Origin: Streptomyces noursei
Lineage (GTDB): Bacteria; Actinomycetota; Actinomycetes; Streptomycetales; Streptomycetaceae
Length of the DNA: 57,266 nucleotides
NCBI RefSeq assembly: GCF_001646665.1
Contig: NZ_LWBU01000376.1
Coordinates: 1-57,266, forward strand
Reading direction: 5' to 3'
The notes beneath the pieces are model-generated. The model was not told the DNA's origin, did not search any database, and saw only the letters and a program-made list of their open reading frames with translations. Every line of letters begins with the position of its first letter. Position 1 is the first letter of the stretch. Shown here one piece after another: positions 35,597 through 43,866 of the stretch. The position numbers were made by a program, and so were the translations under genes.

Positions 35597-37294
35597 TCAG
35601 TCGGCCGCCAGCCGGGCGAGTGCGCGCAGGGGGGCCGACCTGCCGCGCGGGGGCACGGTCCACAGCGTCTGCCCCCGTACGCCCCACCGCTCCAGCAGCG
35701 CGTTCGCGGCCAGGAACCCACTGGTGGCGGCGCGTTCCATCAGCGCGACCGGCAGCTCGGTGCGGACCAGGTCGCCCGCCACCATCACGCCCGGGTCGGG
35801 GGTCCGCACGGTGGGGCGGTCCTGGTAGCCCCCCACCGGGAAGTGCGGGCAGTCGGCACGCCATTCGTGCCGCTCGTCGATGACGAGGGCGTCCCGGATC
35901 TCCGGGTAGAGCGTGCGCAGCCTGGTCAGCATGCCCTCCTGGAACGTGGGCCGGTGGATGCCCGGAGCGGTGGCGTAGGCGTGCAGTTCCACGACGCTGC
36001 CCCCGGTGCGGGCCGCCCAGCGCGCCGCCTCGCCCTCCCAGCGCTCCAGGACGCTGACGTTGTCCAGGCCGTCGTACCCGCTGGTGGCCAGGAAGCCGTG
36101 GCGGTGCCGGTCCACGGGGCGGTCGAGCCAGTACCGGGACACGAGGAACGGCGGCGCCGTGCGCAGGCGGCGGATCCGGGTCCGCCAGGCGCGGTCGCCC
36201 AGCCGGGGCGACTGCGCGACGACGCGGCGCAGGCCCGCCGTGTCGAGGGCGAGGACCACGGCGTCGTGGTGGTCGGCGCGGTCCCCCGCCACCACGGTGA
36301 ACCCCCCGTTCGGTCCCGGCTCCACCGTGTCGACCGGCCGGCCCTCCAGCAACCGGACGCCGTGCCCCGCGAGGTAGTCGCCGAGGGGCTCCCACAGCGC
36401 CTGCGGGAAGGGCTCGTCGGGGACGTCGAAGAGCAGGCCCTCGCTGGACCCCAGGAAGTAGATGTGGAACATCAGCGCCAGTTCGGCCGCCGACAGGGTG
36501 CGCGGGTGGACGAAGAAGCTGCGCGAGAACACCTCGAAGGCCAGGTGGTGCGCCGCCTCCGGGAACCGGATGCGCTCCAGCAGATCGGCCGCGCTGATGC
36601 CGTCGAGCCGCTCGTAGACCTCAGGGACGCGGACGTCGAACAGGGGCAGCGCCGCGCGCGGGTCCATCGCCGCCAGGTCCGCGGCCCGGAAGCTCGGGCT
36701 GAGCGCGGCGAAGGCGAGGGCGTTCCACGGCGGGGTGCGCGGGATGCGGGCGAAGCTGTCGCGCAGGCCGTCGCTGTGCCACAGGGGGTAGTCCGGCAGC
36801 CCGTGCAGCCGTTCGAGGCCCGGGTCGGCACGCCGCAGCAGTCCGCGCAGGTTGTAGTACTGGCGGAAGAAGGCGTGGAAGCCGCGGCTCATGGTCGCGG
36901 TGGTGCCGTCCGACAGGGTCACCGGCCGGCCGGCGAGCCGCCCGCCGAGCTGCTGTTCGCGTTCGTACAGGGTGACACGCACCCCGCGTTCGGCCAGCGC
37001 GGTCGCCGCGGCCAGGCCGGCGATGCCGCCGCCGACGACCGCCGTGCGCGGCGGCTCACCGGTGACGCGGGGGCGGCCGGGGCGCGGGGTCACGATCCGG
37101 GCCCTGCGGTCGCGGCCCCGCCGGGGTGCCGTGCGCGGGCCGGCGTTCCGGTCCGGTGCGGAGGCGCGGTGCGGGGACTGCGGGCGGTCCGGCGCGGGCG
37201 CGGGGTGGTGCGGGCGGTCGGGCGGTGCGGGGGCGGTGTGCGTCCGGTCCGGTACGTACGCGGGGTCCGGTGCGTCGTCGTGCGGCACGGTCAT
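35597..37294 (-). CDS. crtU: Carotenoid desaturase/methyltransferase, isorenieratene synthase type
   Basis: A 565-aa FAD-dependent enzyme. After a Pro/Arg-rich 75-residue leader comes VVGGGIAGLAAATALAERGVRVTLYERE (about 87-114), then QQLGGRLAG and SRGFHAFFRQYYNLR. The C-terminal half has CPHFPVGGYQDRPTVRTPDPGVMVAGD. These fit CrtU, which desaturates and shifts methyl groups to convert beta-carotene rings to the aromatic rings of isorenieratene. ATG 37294 overlaps the crtY stop (ATGA). The long N-terminal extension is unusual and may be disordered; a start at GTG nearer residue 75 cannot be excluded. Confidence 0.88.
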   Translation of the reverse strand: MTVPHDDAPDPAYVPDRTHTAPAPPDRPHHPAPAPDRPQSPHRASAPDRNAGPRTAPRRGRDRRARIVTPRPGRPRVTGEPPRTAVVGGGIAGLAAATALAERGVRVTLYEREQQLGGRLAGRPVTLSDGTTATMSRGFHAFFRQYYNLRGLLRRADPGLERLHGLPDYPLWHSDGLRDSFARIPRTPPWNALAFAALSPSFRAADLAAMDPRAALPLFDVRVPEVYERLDGISAADLLERIRFPEAAHHLAFEVFSRSFFVHPRTLSAAELALMFHIYFLGSSEGLLFDVPDEPFPQALWEPLGDYLAGHGVRLLEGRPVDTVEPGPNGGFTVVAGDRADHHDAVVLALDTAGLRRVVAQSPRLGDRAWRTRIRRLRTAPPFLVSRYWLDRPVDRHRHGFLATSGYDGLDNVSVLERWEGEAARWAARTGGSVVELHAYATAPGIHRPTFQEGMLTRLRTLYPEIRDALVIDERHEWRADCPHFPVGGYQDRPTVRTPDPGVMVAGDLVRTELPVALMERAATSGFLAANALLERWGVRGQTLWTVPPRGRSAPLRALARLAAD

Positions 37295-38535
37295 GGGCGG
37301 TTCCCTTCTCGGCGGTCGGCCGGCGCGTGGCTGCGGGCCAGGGCGGGGAGTTCGGCGACGGTGCGCAGCATGGGCAGCACCGGGGTGCGCAGCCCGATGC
37401 CGAAATCTTCGAGCAGGTGGGTCCCGCCGTCGAGGAACCGCAGCAGGCGTTCGGTCGGCACGGCGCGGAACAGGCCGGTGAAGAAGGCCGGTCCGTCCAG
37501 GCGGCCGGTGTCCAGCGCCCGCAGCACCACGGCGTCCATGGCGCGGGCCCGGCGCGGGTACGCGGACGGCGGCTCGGGGACCCGCCCCTCGCGCAACGCC
37601 CCGGCGACTGCGCGGGTCTGGCGCTGGATGCCGGCGAACGTGTAGCCGGTGGAGGGGCGGGTGGCACCGCCCGCCGTACCGATCCGGAAGACCGAGCGGC
37701 CCGCGCGGCGCCGGTGGTGTCCGTCGCCCATGGGGATCACGCCCTGCTCGGTGCCGGTCACCTCGTAGGGCCCGGTGCCCAGCACCTCGCCGACGTAGTG
37801 GCGCAGGGCGCGGTCGTAGCCCGTGGTGGAGAGGGGCGCCGCGGAGAACAGCGTGTACTCGACGAGCGCGCGGTGGGTGCCGATGGGCAGGACGTACCCG
37901 AAGGCGAGCCCGTGGCGGGGCTGGGGCACCCGGAAGTCCATCAGTTCGACGGTCGTGGGGTCGAACGCGGGCCGTTCCGTGCGCAGGAACCAGCCCCGGA
38001 AGTGCTGGAGCAGCAGGGTGCGGGCCGGTGGCGGGCGCAGCGGAGGGCGTGAGTCGAAGACCCACCGGGCGCGCACCCGCAGGTGCCGGCCGTCGGCGGT
38101 GACGCCGAGCACGTCGGCGCCGTCGGGCCGGTCCCGTACGGCGCGGACGGCGGCCTCCAGGCGGGTGATGCCACCGGCCCGTTCCCGGACCGCCCGGGCG
38201 AAGGTGCCCGAGCGCAGCATCTTGTACCGGAGGGGGGCCGGGCTGCCGGTGACGGTCGCGCCGTCGGCGCCCCGCACCCGCAGCCGGTCCCAGCACCGGA
38301 CGAGCAGGTCGTCCCAGTCGCCGCCGGGCTCCTCCCAGTAGCACCAGGTGCGTTCGGGCGGTCGGAGGGGGCCGGCCGGGGCGTCGATCAGCGTGACGCG
38401 CGACGGCTCGGGAGCACCCGGCCCCGGCGCGCACAGGTGGTGGACGAGGGACAGTCCGGCGGCGCCCGCTCCCACGACGGCGACCTCGGTGTCCACCACC
38501 AGGGGTGTGTCGCGTCCGACGTGTGTCCCGGGCAC
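37291..38535 (-). CDS. crtY: Lycopene beta-cyclase
   Basis: A 414-aa CrtY-type lycopene cyclase. N-terminal FAD fold: EVAVVGAGAAGLSLVHHL (about 17-34). RTWCYWEE, ARWVFDSRPP, HFRGWFLRTERPAFDP and LMDFRVPQ are family motifs, and GTAGGATRPSTGYTFAGIQRQ marks the C-terminal part. It closes both ends of lycopene to beta-carotene, the substrate for CrtU. GTG 38535 has AAGGAG upstream. First gene of the crtY-crtU operon, in convergent orientation to crtI. Confidence 0.94.
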   Translation of the reverse strand: MPGTHVGRDTPLVVDTEVAVVGAGAAGLSLVHHLCAPGPGAPEPSRVTLIDAPAGPLRPPERTWCYWEEPGGDWDDLLVRCWDRLRVRGADGATVTGSPAPLRYKMLRSGTFARAVRERAGGITRLEAAVRAVRDRPDGADVLGVTADGRHLRVRARWVFDSRPPLRPPPARTLLLQHFRGWFLRTERPAFDPTTVELMDFRVPQPRHGLAFGYVLPIGTHRALVEYTLFSAAPLSTTGYDRALRHYVGEVLGTGPYEVTGTEQGVIPMGDGHHRRRAGRSVFRIGTAGGATRPSTGYTFAGIQRQTRAVAGALREGRVPEPPSAYPRRARAMDAVVLRALDTGRLDGPAFFTGLFRAVPTERLLRFLDGGTHLLEDFGIGLRTPVLPMLRTVAELPALARSHAPADRREGNRP

Positions 38536-38590
38536 GGGCGGCTCCTTCTCCTGCTGCGATTGCCCTTCCCATTCGGCTGGAGGGCCGCAC

Positions 38591-38598
38591 TCGGATGC
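38591..38598 (-). promoter_or_regulatory. lit/crt shared motif upstream of crtY
   Basis: Minus strand GCATCCGA, 55 nt from the crtY start. It matches the GCATCCGGA motif seen before crtI (58 nt from start) and litQ (72 nt). A small hairpin, CTGCG-N5-CGCAG, lies further upstream at 38622-38636. Confidence 0.4.
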
Positions 38599-38785
38599 GC
38601 GCCGACCCGATCGAGCGGATCTGCGTTTCGCGCAGGAGGGTCAGGAGGGCCGGGCGGGAGGGGCGGGGGGCGGGCCCGGGCGCCGGTCCCGTGCCGGGGG
38701 GGCACGGGCCCGAGGGTGCCGTCCCGCCCTTCACCGCCGGGCCCCTCCCCTCCTCCGCGGACCGGGCCGGTCTCGCGGGCGCGGG

Positions 38786-39454
38786 TCAGGAACCGGTGCG
38801 CAGGGAGGCGAACGGGGAGCGGTGCTCGGTGCCGTCCGGGAGCTTCCAGGGGGCGGTGACGGAGGGGTGCGCGGGGAGGGGCGCGGCGGGGTCGAGGACG
38901 CGGACCACGGTGAGGGTCAGCGGCCCGTCGGCCGTCGGGACGGCGACAGCGGTGCCGTCCGGGCCGTCGCTGACGGTGCTTCGGCCGGCCGGTGAGGGGG
39001 GCGGCGGGAGGGCGTCGTCGCCGTGGCGGGCGACGGTCCGGTCGGGGGTGTCGGTCTCGCTCTGCGCCTGCGGCTCCGCCCGGCCCTGGAAGAGGGCGAG
39101 GAGCTGTGCGACGAAGACCGGGTCGCCGGTGGCGTCGTAGATCCAGCGCCGGCCCAGCACGCCGTGCTCGGAGGTGCCGACGAGTGCGTCCCGGCCGTCC
39201 TGGTGCGGCGCTTCGAGCGGGGCGCCCCGGTACGTGAGCGGGACGTGATAGGTGACGGGCCGGTCGCCGGACCCGTCGGTGACCACCATGAATTCGATGC
39301 CGACCTCCCCCTCCGGGTCGTCCAGCCGGAAGCCGCCCGCGCGGGACAGCACCGGCGCGCTGCCCGTGGGGACGTACCAGGGACGCGTCGGCAGCCAGGA
39401 CTCCAGCAGTTCCAGCTTGCCCGGTTCCATCGTGGTCCGGTGAACGACAGCCAT
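38786..39454 (-). CDS. Maltokinase N-terminal cap-like domain protein
   Basis: A 222-aa protein starting at ATG 39454. It opens MAVVHRTTMEPGKLELLESW and contains RPWYVPTG, AGGFRLDDPEGEVGIEFMVV, and GVLGRRWIYDATGDPVFVAQLLALFQG, all typical of the cap domain that precedes the kinase domain in streptomycete maltokinases. Here the kinase domain is absent, a stand-alone form that is common in the genus. Role in glycogen/trehalose metabolism or polymer binding is inferred only. Confidence 0.82.
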   Translation of the reverse strand: MAVVHRTTMEPGKLELLESWLPTRPWYVPTGSAPVLSRAGGFRLDDPEGEVGIEFMVVTDGSGDRPVTYHVPLTYRGAPLEAPHQDGRDALVGTSEHGVLGRRWIYDATGDPVFVAQLLALFQGRAEPQAQSETDTPDRTVARHGDDALPPPPSPAGRSTVSDGPDGTAVAVPTADGPLTLTVVRVLDPAAPLPAHPSVTAPWKLPDGTEHRSPFASLRTGS

Positions 39455-39600
39455 GCCTTCGTGGTCCTCCCGTGTCGGGGGTGCCCGCGCGTACGTGCGA
39501 ACACCATCTGTCCGCCACGCTACTTGGTGCGCGTGCGCCCCACGCGGAGTCGGGCGCTCTGGGAAGCGTGCCCGTACCGTGGCACGATGGGCGGACGGAC

Positions 39601-39619
39601 AGTGCCGAGGGTCGGCACT
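39601..39619. promoter_or_regulatory. Perfect palindrome in lipoprotein gene leader
   Basis: AGTGCCGA-GGG-TCGGCACT, 8-bp arms around 3 nt, 17 bp before ATG 39637. It could be an operator or a hairpin next to the ribosome-binding site (GGGG at 39628-39631). Confidence 0.5.
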
Positions 39620-39636
39620 CGTTCTCTGGGGCAGCA

Positions 39637-40515
39637 ATGAACGTCCGGTTCCGCCTCCGCCTCACCGGTGTCGCGCTCGCGACCGGCCTGTCGCTGCTGG
39701 CGTGCAGCGGCACGGACGGACGCCAGGACACGACCGCGACATCCCCGCCCGTGGCGTCGCCGACGACCGCCCCGAGACCCTCCTCGCCGCCGGCACCCGC
39801 ACCCGCACCGAGCGGCGAACCGTCCACGACGCCGGCCGGCCCTTCCTCGCCGGCACCCGGTGCGCCGTCCACGGCGGCCCCGGCGCCCGGCGGCGGCGGA
39901 CCGGTCACCGGTCTGGGCCGGCTCCAGCCGATCTGGCCCTTCACCACGCTCGGCCAGGCGCAGGCCTGGCAGCGCGAGCACCGCGCGGGCGGCCACCAGC
40001 CGTGGCACCTGGACCCGGAGCAGACCGCCCTGTCGTTCACCCGGGGCTACCTCGGCTTCACGGAGATCGACCGCGTCACGTCACGTTCGATCGGTGCGAC
40101 ACGGGCCCGCGTCGGCGTGGGGCTGAGCGGGTCCGAGGACTCGGGCAGCGCGGCGGTCGTGCACCTCGCGCGGTACGGGACCGGCCGTGACGCGCCCTGG
40201 GTGGTGGTGGGCACCGACGACACCACGTTCACCCTGACCCGGCCCGTGTACGGCTCGGTGGCCCGCTCTCCCCTGACCGTCGGCGGGCGCATCAGCGGCG
40301 TGGACGAGAGCATCCGCGTCCAGGTGCGGCAGCCGTCGTCCCGGGCGCCGTTGGGCACGTCGTGCTGCACCCCGGCCGGCGGCTCCGGTCAACCGTGGTC
40401 GGCCTCCGTGTCCTTCAAGGGGGCCGAGGACGCGGTCCTGACGGTGGTGGCGGCGACCGGCGGGCACATCGCCGAGGTCGAGCGCTTCACGGTCACGGCC
40501 GTAAGGACCGGTTGA
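39637..40515 (+). CDS. Lipoprotein with Gmad2 immunoglobulin-like domain
   Basis: A 292-aa lipoprotein. Signal peptide with lipobox LLAC, Cys23 being the lipidated residue. Residues 28-88 form a Ser/Pro/Thr/Ala-rich stalk. The mature domain ends with a Gmad2 immunoglobulin-like segment (PLTVGGRISGVDESIRVQVRQ ... WSASVSFKG ... VERFTVTAV), as in Bacillus spore-germination proteins. It should be anchored on the outer face of the membrane. Function unknown. Confidence 0.87.
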   Translation: MNVRFRLRLTGVALATGLSLLACSGTDGRQDTTATSPPVASPTTAPRPSSPPAPAPAPSGEPSTTPAGPSSPAPGAPSTAAPAPGGGGPVTGLGRLQPIWPFTTLGQAQAWQREHRAGGHQPWHLDPEQTALSFTRGYLGFTEIDRVTSRSIGATRARVGVGLSGSEDSGSAAVVHLARYGTGRDAPWVVVGTDDTTFTLTRPVYGSVARSPLTVGGRISGVDESIRVQVRQPSSRAPLGTSCCTPAGGSGQPWSASVSFKGAEDAVLTVVAATGGHIAEVERFTVTAVRTG

Positions 40516-40831
40516 CGCGCCGACGCGCGACGGACCGGCCGACGCGGACGGGCCGGCGGGCGCGGGCGGGCCGGCGGGCGCGCGGGGCCGTCAGCCGGTC
40601 GCCGCCGGCAGCCGGCGGGCGAGCCGTCTCGCCTCCAGGTCCGGGTGCATGGTTCCGTCGCAGGGGAAACCGGGGAATGGAGTGGAGCAGCGGGGGCCGC
40701 TCCGGCACGCCCAGGGTCACCGACGGGGGCCGTCCGTTGCGTACCGGTGGGATCTGTGGCCGGCCGCCGCTGGACCGGGGCGGGGTGGCTGAGGAGCCGG
40801 TGTGTCAGTGGCACTGGCTACCGTGTGCGCC
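40516..40831. other. 316-bp intergenic region
   Basis: No gene seen. It contains a perfect 15-bp direct repeat, GGGCCGGCGGGCGCG, at 40550-40564 and 40568-40582, close to the end of the lipoprotein gene, and ends with the TGTCAGTG-type promoter of the YjbR gene. Confidence 0.6.
40802..40824 (+). promoter_or_regulatory. DNA-damage-type leaderless promoter of the yjbR/mmcQ gene
   Basis: GTGTCAGTG, eight bases (GCACTGGC), TACCGT, then 7 nt to ATG 40832. It matches the RecA-NDp consensus at every position except the weakly conserved first T. Spacing predicts an mRNA that begins at or next to the ATG. Confidence 0.65.
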
Positions 40832-41203
40832 ATGATCGACGCTGATGACGTCCGCCGGATCGCGCTCTCCTTTCCCGAGACGGTGGAGAAGGAAGCATGG
40901 AGCATGCCCACCTTCAGGGTGGCGGGAAAGATGTACGTCACGGTCCCCGACGACCAGACGTCCTTCGCGGTGCGCTGCCCGAAGATCGAGCGTGAGGAGC
41001 TGATCGCCGCCGAGCCGGAGAAGTTCTGGGTGCCGCCGCACGAGGCGAGTTCGGCGTGGGTCCGGGTGCGGCTCGCCGCGCTGGAGGACCTGGAGGAACT
41101 GCGCGACATCCTGGTCGACTCCTGGAGACAGGCGGCACCGGACCGCCTCGTCGACGAGCACCCCCACCTGCGCCCGGGCGCGGGCTCCGGCAACCCTCGA
41201 TGA
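40832..41203 (+). CDS. MmcQ/YjbR family protein
   Basis: A 123-aa protein of the MmcQ/YjbR family: IDADDVRRIALSFPETVEKEAW at the start, then MPTFRVAGKMYVTVPDD and PHEASSAWVRVRL. The family has a CyaY-like, DNA-binding-type fold; MmcQ was named from a mitomycin gene cluster. No ribosome-binding site is present; the upstream promoter predicts a leaderless transcript. The damage-type promoter agrees with a role in a DNA-stress response, but this is inference. Confidence 0.88.
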   Translation: MIDADDVRRIALSFPETVEKEAWSMPTFRVAGKMYVTVPDDQTSFAVRCPKIEREELIAAEPEKFWVPPHEASSAWVRVRLAALEDLEELRDILVDSWRQAAPDRLVDEHPHLRPGAGSGNPR

Positions 41204-41336
41204 GTTCGAGCGGGTCGCCGCGGATCCGGACGGCCTCGCGGCGCACCCGCTCGGCGTCCGGGCCGCCGCCGCGCGCGGGACGGCGCGCTGTGACGTGCTG
41301 TTCCACGAGGAGGTGAACTCCGCGGCGGGCGGCGGG
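41190..41336 (+). pseudogene. Possible coding relic after yjbR gene
   Basis: A frame overlapping the end of the YjbR gene reads TLDEFERVAADPDGL, then HPLGVRAAAARGTARC and DVLFHEEVN, with good protein-like composition and no stop, but no start codon that fits. It may be the remnant of a decayed gene or an alternative C-terminus lost by frameshift. Low certainty. Confidence 0.2.
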
Positions 41337-41359
41337 ACCCAGGGTCCGCCCGGGTGTCC

Positions 41360-42268
41360 CTACGCCCCGGGGGCCGCACCGGTGCCACCGGCGTCACCGG
41401 CCGTGGCAAGGCGCTGGAGCAGCGGCTGCGCCGGGGCACCCCGTGGCAGGTCGCTGACCTGGCCGTCGCCCACCTCCACCACCCGCCATCGGCCGTCCTC
41501 CCGCAGGGCGAGGTCCGTCGTGACGAAGCGGCAGCCGAGTGCGGTGACGAGCGGCCGGACGAAGGCGGTGTCCGGCTCCGGTTCGGGGCGCAGGCCCGGG
41601 GTGTCAGGGTGCGCGGTGAGGAGGACCGGGTCGCCGTCGACCCACCAGACGCGCACCTCGCCGAGGGCGGTGCGGAAGTTCTCGAAGGCCCGGATCACCA
41701 CCCCGCCGACGAGGGCGTCGGCCCGCAGTTCCAGGAAGCGGCCGACGACGGACGCCAGGCGGTCCGTGTCCGTCAGGTCGGGTACGTAACAGGCCTCGTC
41801 CCACTCGTGCTTGTGGGACTTCACGTAGTCCTTGACGATCCCGGGGCCGCCGCCGAGCGCGGTCGCCGCCGTGGCGAGCGAGCGCTGGTCGGGAGGTGTG
41901 CCGGGCGCGCAGGGGAGCCACATGCTGCGCGGGGTGCGGGGGGCGAACACGTCGTACCAGCCGGGGAGTTCGTGGGCCCGCCGGTAGTCATCGGGAGTGG
42001 TGACCAGTGTCACGCCCCGGGCGGCCAGGGCCGTGTCGAGCGCACCGTACTGAGCGGCGGTGAGCATCCAGCCCCGGTACCAGGCCGGGCCCGCACCCTT
42101 CGGGACCCGTGCCACGGCGGCGGCCGGGTCGCCGGCCGTCAGCGCGTCGTGGTCGACCAGGGCGACCGGGTGCCCGAGTGCGCGCACCGCATGTGCCTCG
42201 TCCGCGAAGTGCCGGTCGGTGCTGCGCGGCCGCAGCGGATCCGCGCAGAAGATGAACGTCGCCCCCAT
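41360..42268 (-). CDS. ATP-grasp domain protein
   Basis: A 302-aa protein with ATP-grasp character: GPGIVKDYVKSHKHEWDEACYVPDL (central domain, with Lys residues), VIRAFENFRTALGEVRVWWVDGDPVL, and WRVVEVGDGQVSDLP (C-terminal, with E and D for Mg). N-terminus GATFIFCADPLRPRSTDRHF. Such enzymes ligate carboxylates to amines or thiols with ATP; the substrate is not evident. ATG 42268 was used; GTG 42277 is possible. Confidence 0.82.
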   Translation of the reverse strand: MGATFIFCADPLRPRSTDRHFADEAHAVRALGHPVALVDHDALTAGDPAAAVARVPKGAGPAWYRGWMLTAAQYGALDTALAARGVTLVTTPDDYRRAHELPGWYDVFAPRTPRSMWLPCAPGTPPDQRSLATAATALGGGPGIVKDYVKSHKHEWDEACYVPDLTDTDRLASVVGRFLELRADALVGGVVIRAFENFRTALGEVRVWWVDGDPVLLTAHPDTPGLRPEPEPDTAFVRPLVTALGCRFVTTDLALREDGRWRVVEVGDGQVSDLPRGAPAQPLLQRLATAGDAGGTGAAPGA

Positions 42269-42409
42269 GCGCGTCACCCTATCCGCGCGGGTGAGCGCTG
42301 GGTGCGGCCTCGGTGATCGAGCCGGCGGGGCTGCGGCTCCGTCCGTGTGCCGCCTCCGGTCCGTGGCTGCGGTCGGGGGTGCCGGGGGTGCCCGTCCGGG
42401 GGACCGGCG

Positions 42410-42432
42410 TTGTCAGTGCCGGATGTGAAGCT
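42410..42432 (+). promoter_or_regulatory. TGTCAGTG-type promoter, leaderless small gene
   Basis: TTGTCAGTG, eight bases (CCGGATGT), GAAGCT, then 7 nt to ATG 42440. The first box is exact; the second has G instead of T in the first position of TAnnnT. Confidence 0.5.
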
Positions 42433-42439
42433 GATCGGT

Positions 42440-42709
42440 ATGGACGACAGCATCCTCAGGCGCCGGGTGTACGGCGCGGACCACGACGACCCCGATCCCG
42501 GTCCCCGTCCCGGCCGGGTCTACGGCGAGCTGGTGGGCGGCCCGCTGGACGGGCTCCTCCTCGACGTGACGGGCTGGAGCGGCAGCCGGCTCGCCGAGGA
42601 GGCCCGGTTGCCCACGGAGATAGGGCGGTACGGCGCCGGCGGGCGTGCGCACTACCGGCGGCGGGCGGCCGATCCCGACCGCTGGGACTGGACGGGCGAC
42701 AGTCGGTGA
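42440..42709 (+). CDS. Small conserved hypothetical protein
   Basis: An 89-aa protein: MDDSILRRRVYGADHDDPDPG, then YGELVGGPLDGLLLDVTGW and a W/R-rich C-terminus (AHYRRRAADPDRWDWTG). The phrase GGPLDGLLLDV recalls short streptomycete proteins of unknown function. No ribosome-binding site is seen; the start follows a TGTCAGTG-type promoter. No function can be given. Confidence 0.68.
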   Translation: MDDSILRRRVYGADHDDPDPGPRPGRVYGELVGGPLDGLLLDVTGWSGSRLAEEARLPTEIGRYGAGGRAHYRRRAADPDRWDWTGDSR

Positions 42710-42738
42710 CGGCCGTCCGGCGGCGGGGCCGGCCGGGG

Positions 42739-43866
42739 TCAGGACAGGCCGGCGACGACCTGCCGGACGCGTGCGGCCACGTCGTCCGGCAGCGGGGCGT
42801 AGTGGATCCGGGCGAGGTCCCGCTGCCCCTCCGCGCTCGCCGTGTAGGTGAGGAAGGACCTGAGGGCGGGCAGCACCTCGATCTGGTTGCCGGTGTCGCA
42901 GACGATCTCGTACGTGACGAGGACGATCGGGTACGCGCCGCTCGCCTTCGTCCGGTAGTCGAAGGCCAGCGCCATGTCCTGGCCCGTGCCCTTCACATGG
43001 GCCGTGGCGATCCCGGCCGAGGCGGTCGCGGCGGAGACGGCGACGGGTTCCGGCGCGCCGGTGTCGAGCCGCACCGTCGGGAGGTCCTTCGCCTTGGCGA
43101 AGGACAGCTCGAAGTAGCCGATCGCGCCGTCGGTGACCTGCACCCGGGACGCCACGCCGTCGGAACCCGCCGCCGCCTGGCCGCCCTTGGCCTGCCAGGC
43201 CTTGTCCTTCGGGTAGGGCCACTCGTCGGGTGCGGCGCCGGCGAGGTACGCGTTCAGGTTCTGGGTGGTGCCCGACTCGTCGGAGCGGTGGACCGTGCTG
43301 ATGGGCGTCGCGGGGAAGCGGGTGCCCGGGTTGAGGCGCTGGATCTCGGGCGCGTTCCACATGGTGATCTCGGAGTCGAAGATCTTCGCGAGGGTGGGCG
43401 CGTCGAGGACCACGTCCCGCACACCGGACAGATTGTAGCCGATGGCGATGGGCCCGCCGACCATGGGCAGGTCGATGGCCCGGCCGCCCCGGCACACCTC
43501 CCGGGACCGCTCCACCTCCTCGGCCTTCAGCGGACTGTCGGTGCCCCCTATGACGGTCGCCCCGCGCAGGAACTGGGCGACGCCCCCGCCCGAGCCGATG
43601 GGCACGTAGCGGATCTCCACCCCGGGGCAGGCCTTCCGGTAGGTGCGCATCCAGTGCTTCATCGCGTTCTGCTGCGCGCTGGAACCGGACGCGGCCAACT
43701 GCCCCCGCGTCGCACACGCGATGGTGCTGGTGCGCGTGGGCTCCGGACCGTCGTCGATGACAGCGGTGGTGCTGCCGCAGGCGGACAGCAGCAGGGCACC
43801 CCCCGCCACTGCCGCCGCCACGCTGGTGCCCACCAGTCTCCCGCGAACTGCCCGTCGACGCTGCAC
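42739..43866 (-). CDS. pstS: Phosphate ABC-transporter substrate-binding lipoprotein PstS
   Basis: A 375-aa lipoprotein. Lipobox LLSAC with Cys30. Phosphate-site motifs: ASGSSAQQNAMKHWM at about 59-73, GSGGGVAQFLRG, and RSDESGTTQNLNAYL. It binds inorganic phosphate outside the membrane for the PstCAB transporter. No pstC, pstA, pstB or phoU lies nearby, so this is an orphan copy. GTG 43866 has GAGAGGAACGACAG upstream. I saw no clear PHO box in the 121 bp before it. Confidence 0.92.
   Translation of the reverse strand: MQRRRAVRGRLVGTSVAAAVAGGALLLSACGSTTAVIDDGPEPTRTSTIACATRGQLAASGSSAQQNAMKHWMRTYRKACPGVEIRYVPIGSGGGVAQFLRGATVIGGTDSPLKAEEVERSREVCRGGRAIDLPMVGGPIAIGYNLSGVRDVVLDAPTLAKIFDSEITMWNAPEIQRLNPGTRFPATPISTVHRSDESGTTQNLNAYLAGAAPDEWPYPKDKAWQAKGGQAAAGSDGVASRVQVTDGAIGYFELSFAKAKDLPTVRLDTGAPEPVAVSAATASAGIATAHVKGTGQDMALAFDYRTKASGAYPIVLVTYEIVCDTGNQIEVLPALRSFLTYTASAEGQRDLARIHYAPLPDDVAARVRQVVAGLS

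Noticed and set aside
37295..38734. N-terminal extension of crtU
   Set aside because: It overlaps crtY entirely in another frame; ATG 37294 has the typical ATGA overlap.
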